Shown piece by piece: positions 45,664-56,100 of a stretch of 64,000 nt of DNA; position 1 is the first letter of the stretch, and each line of letters starts with the position of its first letter. The position numbers were made by a program, and so were the translations under genes. This DNA comes from Labyrinthula sp. Ha. Its lineage: Eukaryota > Sar > Bigyra > Labyrinthulida > Labyrinthulaceae. Location of the stretch: assembly GCA_015227615.1 (NCBI GenBank), contig JAALGZ010000020.1:620001-684000 (forward strand). Direction: 5' to 3'. The notes below the pieces were generated by a model that saw only the letters and a program-made list of their open reading frames with translations, was not told the origin of the DNA and searched no databases.

Positions 45664-48600
45664 TTGTGTTTATAAGATTTCCTTCAGGTCTCCCTGTGAT
45701 GCGATAATTGTGGTACAAGGGGTAACTCGACCACCTTGTTGTTATGTGACGCTTAATATTGACGGTATTAATAGTTAGTGTAGTATTGTTAATGCTTACG
45801 GTTATTCTGGGTAAATTTAGCCAAGGAATAAATTATACGATTACCTCATCGAAAGAAAAATATTTTGAGATTAAACAAATTAAAGTTCTCACTCGATAAG
45901 AGCCAAGCTACTTGAGACCAAAGTCAATCAATAAGTCATGAAAAAAGTATTCATGAGGGAAATTAAATCTTAATAAGGTCATAAAATAGTTAATAAACTT
46001 AATTCATTAAGAGAAGGTAAAAATACCCTAACTAGTAAGCCAGATAGCTAATTTGAGGTATCAAACTAAGCATAACAACTCTTATAGGTTTATAATTTAA
46101 GTTACTATAGGTTAATTACCCTAATCCTCTATCTTTCCCACAGGGATGGGTAAGTAAATGAAGTCGTTTAACCTTCTTCAATTAGATAAAAACTGAAAGG
46201 AGATCTATATTGGCTCAACAAGAGAGACTTGTCACTAAATCTGCAAACAATGTTGAATCTTTTCCTAAAAAAGATGCAAATTTACTGTAATACTTTGGTT
46301 ATGAAGTTCTTTTTTCCCAATTAACCTGAAATTATAGCAAAATATGCTCCAAAAAAAGAACCTTTACTGTATAATGACTACACGGTTATGAGCCAATACA
46401 AAGTTTTTTGTAATGAATACTGTGCTCTTGGAAACTTTTTTCTTCGAAATAGATAGGACGAACCAAAATAATTCATAGTTAAGAACGCTGAATCTAAACA
46501 TAAGAAATCTTAAACTGGATACTGTGTATGTATTGGTGCCACTTTTTTCACGAAGCTTTAATCACCAAGGAAGCGCTAGGCCGTGTCATGAAAGGTTATT
46601 GCTCATTGTTAATACTGGGTACCTGCTTTTCCTAATGTTTGCCAATTTTGAACAGATTAATTATGTTAATGGATCGAAATAAGATCAGAGATGATTTATA
46701 TTCACCCTTTTATACAATCTTACTCCTAAGAACTGAACTGATAAAATTTTCACACCTGTTGTTTCACATATATAGCATCTGAGTGTGGATAGACATCTCT
46801 TTTTTCGCTTTTCTAGCATTTGTTGGTAAAAATAATTTCTAAATCCTCCAGTAAATATTTTCTTCTCTAGCTTCTATTTCGATTATAAAATAATGATGGT
46901 TACTTAGGGTTCCCCTCCCAACTGGAGGTTTTCTTATCATTCTAGTTAGTGTTAAACCTATCACCGACCTTCTTGATTTTATTTGTTTTGCTGTATAGTA
47001 ATCTATTTCTAAATGTACTCTCTTTTTTGTAATCATTCATAATAGGAACGAGCTTAAGGAACTAGTTTTGCACTGCAATTTCAAGATTGAAATTTGTTAT
47101 ACGTTGGAGTGAATCTGAAGAAAATACTTCATAAAATGGTGCTCAGTCCTGAAAAAAACTCGTTTAATTCACATTCCCATCATCTTCGCAGACTAAACTT
47201 AGGTTGCTACCCTATTATGACTTTCATAATTTAGTAGCTGTTGCGGGTGCAGTCCAGGCATCGTTCGCAAGTTTCCCTGTATTCCTTGATATACTTAACG
47301 TGAGATTCTTGTGAAGTTAATGATAAATCTGTTCTAGTTGTGCTGAAAACTATACATTCAATAGCTATATTGCTTTATCTCGAGCGGAAACTTATGGATT
47401 CTCTTAATGTTCTTATTCGATTTTCTTTTTTTAACGAATTATGTACAGATGAAGTCAAACTTAAGCTATAGCCACAGGCTCTTTTCTATGCTTTTTTCGG
47501 TTATAAAAAATATCTTGCAAGAATTTATCTGTCTTTTGATGAAAAAAAAAATCTAAAGACTTAACATTTTTCAGCGGTTAAGAATTTAAACACATTGAAG
47601 CACAGGGTATATAAAACAATTTCTTTTGAATATGGACATCTATTTCGGAAGAAGCTTATGAGTTAGAATAAATATTACTTTCACAAAAAACAGTGGTGGT
47701 ATAAAGGGATCCAATTATAGGCAATGATTTTTTTATTTTAGTATTAGTTACTGTGTTGGCGATATTAACAGTCTTCGTTATACATCATCTAGCAAGGTAA
47801 CTCTTACTTTTTAGGTCTTTGAAGATATTCCTTCTAGTTATCTTGTTATATTTATCTAAATTGGATGAAATATTTCATTTGCCGAATGAAAAAATGCAGT
47901 ATTTGATGAACCCTTGAAGTTGAACTGGAAAAAAGTCTTTTTGTTCAGTGACAAAATTGCATTTGCCAAGGGCTCTTGCAGCTACGATTAATTTTTGGTT
48001 ACTAGTCATTGTCAACGCTGTTTTATTTTCTGCCACCTCTAACTAGTGAAAACTCTCTTAAGCATAGAATTTGTATATGCACCAGATTGAGCGGTATATT
48101 ATATACTCATGTATTAATCTAGTCTCTAGCATTATATGCAGCAGCTAGGTGTCGATTTTGATTAAGCTTATTAATAATTGCTTGATGATTATTTTGATTC
48201 TGGTTGTCAAGAAGAGAATTGGGATTGTGGTTTATATCAACTGATTCTAATTTAGCTCTAATTATCAGTTGATTATCATTGCAATACTGCATCACAGGTC
48301 CTTAGGTTAAATGACCAAGAAAAGATATAATTCTTAGACCACATAATACTTTCAAAGCATGGGCCAAATTGATCGACTGTGTCCGACTCCTGGGTTATTG
48401 TCTGACTGAACACTCATTTCATTCGGGTTTTTATATGGTGCCAAAAGAGCAAAAAAATCTTTGGCTATTTGCCACGCGGCCCTGCTGCCCAACCTTGTAC
48501 CAATAATCAATTTGTTGACAGTAATCAATCAAAGTTATTTTTTCAATATTAATAGTTGTCAATATGAGAAAATGGGCAAAATTTTTTGGATAAACAACTA

Positions 48601-49417
48601 ATAAACTAAATCCGACCCCTCAGTAGAGATGTCCATGGAAATGTCCATTACTCTCAAGAACTTGAAGATTATATACACCTTGTTATTTCCTTTTTTCAAT
48701 TTGGCTACAGACCGGCAGGAAAAGAAAATTCTTATTTTCGTAAAGTGCATATAAGATCTAAATTCTTGCTCCAATCAAGTGATAGGAGTTCTTGTCGCGG
48801 CAGAACATTGACTTACCCAATTCTAGGTGAACATCACTACACCTAGATATAAGAGCAAAAGCTTATTTAGCTATGGTATCCCGTTGTCAAAGGGTAGACA
48901 AGTAGACGCATGATAAAAATCTTCACGTTTAGAAACTCTTGGAGTAATCAATAGAGAAACAAAATGCAAAGGTATACCAGCATGAGTTTATTGAACAGAT
49001 TAACCTTTTCGTGCACTATATGACACAATTCTCATCATTTTGTGAAGGCATATTAATCCACGTTGAAACTTCATAGTATATCTGTAAGGCCGAGGTTAAA
49101 TTTTCTTGAGAAACTGAATGAGTACACTTTCTGCGGGGTCTGTTTTGCTACCCCCGTTAAGAACACATGTTATGAGTCATACATTCTCTATACAAAGTTC
49201 AGTATAATTCAAAAGAAAAGATAGCTCACTTGTTTCACAAGAAAAATAAGAACGGAGTAGAAAAGTGAGCTGCTACCGGATAAATGAAGCTATACTTTCA
49301 TCGTGTAAAATACCAATGACTTTTAGTTATGCTGGCAACAACCAAGGCTACTAGTGAAACAGTTTTAATAAGAACAACATTCATTGTGTTGTTCCAAAAC
49401 ATAATAACTTGTTAGAA
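45664..49417. other. Gene-poor stretch between the two main islands
   Basis: No supported gene. It includes the third copy of the dispersed repeat (48195-48280) and nearby GGCC-containing words at about 48372 and 48471. Confidence 0.55.
48195..48280 (+). repeat. Dispersed repeat family copy 3
   Basis: Aligns with copies at 18063 and 24332. It shares TGATTCT-n-GTT with the first and GATTCTG with AAGAGA-n-TTG with the second, and ends ATTATCAGTTGATTATC, close to the matching part of copy 1. It looks like the least decayed of the three because it agrees with both others. Confidence 0.5.
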
Positions 49418-51974
49418 TTATGTGTTATTGATGTTAATCCACGTAACCAGATCATCCATCTTCACAATTACGTCTTTCATGACAGAATCTTCAAGAATAT
49501 CAGGTCCAGTGTAATTCACCCATCTGGGGTATATGCTTGGGGAATTTTGACCTTGAAGAAGTTCATATGTATTACACGTTTTAGTTGTCTTTAAGTTAAA
49601 TAGATCCCTGAGCTCTCTATTTGAAAACCTTGCCATTGTGTTCTCATTGTTAGTTTGACTTTCCATTTTATCTGCAGTTTCAGTTTTTTTCAGTTGTCGC
49701 TGAAAGATTTTTTCCTCAATTGTACCTACAGAAAGTAAGCGATATATAAAAACTGTTCTTGTTTGACCTTCACGCCATATTCTTGCACAAGCTTGTTCAT
49801 CAGTAGCAGGGTTCCAATCGGGATCCAAAAGGATAAGCCTATTTGCCCCTGTTAAATTCAGTCCGCAACCACCGCTTTTGGCAGACAGGAGAAATACTCT
49901 GGGTACAACCTTGGGGTTGGAAAACTGTTTACAATTGAAGTGTTCCACTAATTCAACACGAGTCTTTGGTGGGGTCTTGCCATCCAGTCTAAGATACTTA
50001 AGACCTTCCATCTCACAATAGCCAGAAATTAAGTCTAAAGCTTTTGTTGAGTTGGAAACAAACACAACTTTTTCCATAGATTTGCTTGTGTAAACTCCTT
50101 TAATAACAAGTTTAACGAGCGTAAATTTTGCCGGTTCTATGTACGAATCAGCTCCTGAGACTAGATCTGCTAAACCCTCTTTTGGTAGCACCAAAGTGGG
50201 GTGCATACTAAGTTTTCTCAATATAGTTATCAAGCTCAATGCCTTAGCTTGCGAGATGGATCTCAGCCTCTCAAACAAACCTTTTCGATGAACATTTTCT
50301 CCAGAAGATATGGAATAACTGTCAAACACTGTTCGTGTTATAAAATTATACAGTGCAACCTGAGTTGGACTAAGACGCAAGAAAACAGAATAATCATTCT
50401 TGGGAGGAAGAAACTCTCGATTAACCTCAGCAGTTCTCCGTAAAATGAAAGGTACGGTCATCTGCTTGAGCATTTTCAGACGAGCTAATAACATAAAAAA
50501 ACTGACAGCTTTACCATCACCACGTTCCCTGTCATCTTTACTTGCGTTTTTTTCATTGCCTTTATCAATTGCATCTTGAAACATTCTCTTGAAACCCTTT
50601 CCATCAAGATTAAACAAGTTTGGACGCACAAAGCTTACCATCGCATAATATTCCTAAATTTAAAAACAGAAACATTTGCCACGCTTAAATTATTTTGTAT
50701 CGGGGTGCCTGAAAGTATGATTCTCCTTTTCGTAGGAACACCGCTCAAAGCTTTAATTGTTTTGTTTTCTTTTACACTTTTTAACCGATGACCCTCATCA
50801 CAGATTAGAAGGTCTATCTGTGCACACTTATTCAATACAATATTGAACTGTCGGTATAGTTCATAGCTAGTGATTAGCACCCGATTTAGACGACTAGTTA
50901 TAAATAATGTCACAAGTTCTTTTCCTTTTTGACCCCCTAAGTTTCATTCCAATAAAAACAAATGCCGAGAGTGAGTGATATGGGTGTCAGTCTGTGAGAA
51001 CCAATCCACTTTTTAAACTCACTACTCCAATTTTTAACCAGAGTCTAAACTTATAGAAAAAATGCAGCTACAGTTGGGGAAACAATGACTGCCTTTCTCG
51101 CCCAAGGACTCTCAAACTGGCGCGGACCTTTCACTAAAATTAATATTAAATGGATAGCTACTTAAGAGAACCCAGAGAAGGGTTAATGCCTGAAGAGTTT
51201 TTCCTAAACCCATCTCATCAGCTAGTATACAACCTCTATCTCCAGAAGGTGAATATATCACCGAGCCAATTTCATCTGCCGATAATTTTACATCTTTCCC
51301 AGAATTTGTGAGGCAATTAAACAAGAATTTAACTCCATCAACCTGATGGCTTCGAAGCTTAGTGGAGAGAAAGAAGTCAACAGAGGTCCTCCAAAAGTTT
51401 CTTGAGTCCTCAAAAAGTAGAACTTCGTTTTTACCCGGTTTTCCTTTCTTAAAGTTTTCTTCGAGCTTCCACTGCCTCTGTTTATCCTTTTCGTTGCTTA
51501 CTCTTCGAAACGCCTTTGTGACCAATTGTTTCTTTTGCTGTGGCAGTTGGTTTGAACTATTTAGTCCAGTATCTTTTAAAAAAATCTTACCACTTTGATA
51601 ATCCTTGTAGCTTACCCGTTCTAAAAGCTCTATTTCAGCATTATTTGCGAGTAAAACATTTCCAACTTTTATTTCGATACATGAACTGCCTCGTCTAGAG
51701 ACACTGATTTTCTTCCCTTCCAAGTCATACATCATAAAAGATTTTTTATTGAATATTACGAACGAATCATGGTACACCTTTCTTTTTTTTCTCAGATCCT
51801 TTGTATAAACTGCCCGAAAAACCGTGTTTTCCTCGCTCACCTCTATTTTGTAAATACCGCAAAACCGTTACCATAAAGCTTGCTCAAATCGCCATAGAAT
51901 ATTTTCTTCTTTGGTGGAACATTTTCCTTTTGGATTTCATTATTTCGCTGAAGTATTAATCTATTCTTCCCCAT
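49418..51974 (-). CDS. RAD54B: RAD54B-like Swi2/Snf2 recombination translocase
   Basis: A double-stranded-DNA translocase that works with RAD51 in homologous recombination. Six exons: 51974-51866, 51842-51162, 51133-51072, 51044-50960, 50936-50683, 50653-49418. They total 2427 nt, one open frame of 808 residues. Introns are 23 (or 29), 28, 27, 23 and 29 nt. The region before the helicase (about 40-80, with [13 protein letters not shown]) matches the N-terminal domain of RAD54B, not RAD54. Helicase motifs: Walker [10 protein letters not shown] (about 245-252), [18 protein letters not shown] (about 359-362), LSGTPIQNN, and in the C-terminal lobe [20 protein letters not shown] and RIWREGQTR (about 650-695). 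Every intron falls where the family alignment is otherwise broken. The first intron is 29 nt if the GTAACG donor is used. Confidence 0.93.
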
Positions 51975-52195
51975 ATTTGTTGATGTTTCCTTAATCTTCT
52001 CAAACGGCTAATCTCAGAGCAGGGTATATGTGTAGACTATAGAGTATATTTGATGACGTGGTCCGACTTCACCAGAGCTATGGTAATACACTATTGAGCT
52101 CTATACACATCTTGTACTTTACAGAGAGTCTAAAGTGCTAAAAAATGTTTGAATACTAGAAAGCAAATAAATAAGTTTATCAAACTTGAATTTAC

Positions 52196-53176
52196 TTACA
52201 ATTTGCTTTTAATCAGCTTAAGTTTTTCGATATTTTCCTTGACAAGTTGCGGGTGCTTCAAAGGACCTCCAGTCTCTCCCCAAGCCTTTTGGAACACTTC
52301 TAATTCTTTTGCAAATACAACATCTAGATTCTTTCGAACGTGATAGTTAATAATGTATTTTGCGTTTCTAAATGCAGCTGGATGCAGCACAACAAACTTT
52401 TCAGCAACTTCCATAGCTCTTTTCATTAACTTCTCTTTAGGAAGAACTTCATTAACTAGTCCAACTTCTCTTGCTTGCTCCGCCGAAAACCATTCTCCTA
52501 AAAGAAGAAACTCTTTTGCCTTTGCAAACCCAATCATAAGCGGCATTGTGTAACTACTGCTCAATTCAGGCGTTATCCCTAAAGTAAGAAAGGGATATTT
52601 AAACTTTGCATCATCAGCACAGATCACATAGTCGTGATAGTTAGCAAGGGCAATATTTACAGCTCCACCTACAGCAAGTCCATTTACAACACAAATGCTA
52701 GGTTTTGGAAAATCCCAAAATTGTTTGGTGAAAACAGCTAAAACTGGATCAGCCACTGACGGCGCAATGCCCTTAGCTTCAAGATCTTGTCTAATATGTT
52801 CTGGGACAAAAATTCTGTTGTCAGCTGTTCATTATAAAAAACAAAGCAAATACCAAAGTTAGCGCCACTGTTAAAAGCTCTTCCAGCCCCCGTCCAAATA
52901 ACTGCTTTAACATTCTCATCTTTTTTCATGTGTTCTAGCGCAAGAACAGCTTCCCATTGTTGATTAAAAGTTAGAGAATTTAGACTAGAATTAGATAAAC
53001 TGAATAAACTACCTCTTAGGAGTATTGAATGTGCAAATAGCCACTCCGGTAGGTTTTAACTCATAATTAATATTGAAAGGCTCATACTGCTCCACCTTTC
53101 CAGAAGATAGATATACATTTAGCGTGCAACCTTGCGGATATGGTCCTCCTTTGGTAAGCTTTGATGTGTCTGCCAT
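52196..53176 (-). CDS. Second peroxisomal enoyl-CoA hydratase/isomerase (SKL end)
   Basis: 307 residues in three exons (53176-53013, 52984-52854, 52824-52196) with introns of 28 nt (52985-53012) and 29 nt (52825-52853). Splicing restores NTPKSLNSLTFNQQW and then the run from GRAFNSGANF into VPEHIRQDLEAKG. Crotonase features: oxyanion segments AFNSGANF and NGLAVGGA (about 146-153), and Glu about 185 in GITPELSSS, the position used by Delta3-Delta2-enoyl-CoA isomerases. It ends SKL, a peroxisomal signal. ATG 53174-53176 is the first in frame; a longer upstream reading has only TTG. It lies 221 bp upstream of RAD54B on the same strand. Its paralogue at 15230 is only distantly related. Isomerase (ECI) is favoured over hydratase, moderately. 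Confidence 0.92.
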
Positions 53177-56100
53177 TTTGCCTTCTTGCAATTCCGATCT
53201 CTGATATCTTTTGCATAATTTGTTTCATTTCGCTCAACTTTTGGGCAAAATGTAGGATATGTATGGGACAGCTTGTCCTCAGAAATGATAGATATGATTT
53301 GATATATATAAACATTAGATCGCTCTATATAAATTAACTCTTCAAAAGATCACTTCTAGCTCATAAATCTTGCTTTCAAAAAATTCAGTTATAGATTTAT
53401 GTAGTACTTGAAGAAAGTGAGACCAAAACCTTTGGATTAGAAGAACAATTATAATCTGGGATATACGCTTCTTCCGAGAAATGATGTCAATTGAATGCAT
53501 TGTTAGATATCAACTCTGATTTCATAGTAATACTGTTATTTAGTTAAGACTTAAGGTTAATTTAACTCCAGTTATTATACTTCTTAATTCTAGGTGTAAT
53601 TCCTATAACTTCCTAGAAGGGTTATGTAACTTCTATTACTTTGCAATGTAAAATTAACCTTCCTATTCCTGGGAACAAAAATTTCTAACGGACACGCCTG
53701 ATACTCGTTTAATAAGTCTGTTCCATACATATTCCATCAGGCTTCGGATCCTTGTCATATATTCAACTAGCTTTTTTCCCGGAACCTTCCACAGGAGAAT
53801 ATCTTATCGTGCCACAACCACCATTGTACATAGTCTCCTGGACGCCAATGAAGACTTTTATCTTTCCAAATTATTTGTTGATTAAGGATTCTTTGCTAAT
53901 TATAATGCCTTTCTTGGCTTCTATCTTCTTAACTAAAGCGATTCAGACTGATGTTTTTCGCATCACGGAATTTGTTCTTGAACATTGTGCCCCTGGAATG
54001 CCTCAACTTACTTTGGAGCTATCATAACTGTGTTAACTAGTTTATAAAGAACTAAACAATACGAAATAAAAGTAACGAACCTTTAATTTTGTTGTGCAAT
54101 ATTTTTTTTTCTGTGTTAAGAGTTGTTTGCTATTGTATAACACCCAAAAAAATGTTGAATCAGGTATTCCACTAGGAATTTCAAGTGGAATTTATGGCAA
54201 AATGTGGAGGTTTCCAGAACAAAATTTTCTCTATTGTTCCATTGAAGAGGTTTTACGGACCCATTTCGGAAAACAAATCCAGTAAGAATATCTCCCCAGA
54301 AAACGTTATTCCTAGACGTCGGAATCATAGTTCTTCTAAGTTATTAAAAACTATGGGGCAATGATTTTATGCTTAGAATTTAACAAACTCAGTTATACAT
54401 AAATATTATTTAGACCACATAAAGTAATAAATTCATAATTCCTGTCAGCTATAGACTCAGACTCATTAAAATCTCCTTGTTATGTAGAAACTAAATAGAA
54501 GCTATTAGGTCATCTTGAGCAAACTGGATATGACCTAGTTATCACTTTTTAATCTTTAAGAGAGCCGAAAATAAATAGTATAATTTTGTTTCCACTTGAA
54601 TTAGTATATGTTTTCCTCTTGCTTGCAATAAAATTGTATTATTATTCTATAAGGAATTCATAATAACAATAAAGGTCTGAATTCCTCCAAGTTTATAAAC
54701 TTCAGCGGTTTTCTGAATATCTCTCTCGTGTGTTATAAAGGCATTAAAGATAAAAATGTTATTGAAGGTATGTGTAAATAAAAGATAAGTCGACTCAATA
54801 ACCAATTTTACGAAAAAAATAATCTAATTCAGTGAATTCAGTCTCTAAATTGATAGATATTGCAACAACAAAAAAGAAATACCCTCCTTTGTATGTATTG
54901 CTTTGATTCTAAATCTATAGCAGTGAAGTTATTACCAATGTTACTTTTCAAGTCAAACATGTAATATATTAGTACCTCTTTGCAAAATTTATCCCTTTAT
55001 TGAGAGTAAAGAAGTTATAATATGTGCTGTACTTGGGCTTTGTCTGAGTATTCCATCATATTGCTAGATTACTTTAATATTTATCCAAGATTTTTACCCT
55101 CTAGAAAGTATTTAAAAAAATAACAAGTATATTGTATTAAAGAAGTACATTACTAGAGACGTTATTCCAAATTTGTTATTGTCAATTTAACCAACTTTTC
55201 TTCTGTTATTCTTTCGGGTGCTACGTATTTAAATTCAGGTAAGTAAATATCTTCTCCAAGGCAACACACACGGGTTCCACAGGTGTTGATGGTAATAATA
55301 CCTTAACTAAATAAGGTAGGTGGGAATTCTTAATTGATTTTTTTCTGACAGAAAACCACAAGGGATTACCGTTAAGCATTTGCAATATACAATCCCTTGT
55401 TGGTGTTAAACTTTCATCCTATAGCTACTCAGTAGTTCTATTTTCTACAAGAATATGTATAAAGTGAGTTACACTGATATTTCTAGAGGTAGAATCATTG
55501 CTCCGTTTAACATCTCTCAAAATAGTTAAGGAGATTGCAATTATTCTACCAGTGATTTCTCTAATTTAAGAAATTTACTTCTTGTATTAGCTATTTAGAC
55601 CCCCAGTATGTCATAACATGTAATCAAAACTTGCATAGAGCTCAGTTACTCATATATGTCAAGATTTCTTTCTTTCAAAACTTTTATTTTGTTTTTAGAA
55701 TTGGTGGTCGGTAAAATAAGTGGATTAAGAGTAGTTTTTTCCCATTTGCATTATTTTGTTATTAACTTACCCGGTGAAACATTCTAATTATTTTATTGAA
55801 TTTTTAACCAAAGTGACGGATGAATAAGCAGAGCGAAACATTTGCTGTCTTAAGAAGGCTTAATTATAAGAAACTCCTTCTTCATATTAGGGCTACTAAA
55901 GGTTGATACATAACCCTTTTTTAATTGTCAAAATTTATTAAAGTCAGCTGTAAAAGTACTAATAACAGAGCAAGTACAATCAGTTAATATTTTATGTAAG
56001 TCAATCTGTTCTTATAGATCATAGTAAGTGTTCGGGCCGTACAACAAGGAAACATCCTTTGGACTTTATTAATCCGTATTCTATGAAGCTTAAAGTGGTA

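Noticed and set aside
45661-45780. Possible tRNA in a GC-richer patch
   Set aside because: No A-box and B-box pair and no cloverleaf could be traced by eye; no tRNA was found anywhere in the window.
53752-54285. Two protein-like plus-strand frames
   Set aside because: No ATG, no recognisable family, and the sequence between them does not join by GT-AG segments of the size used here.
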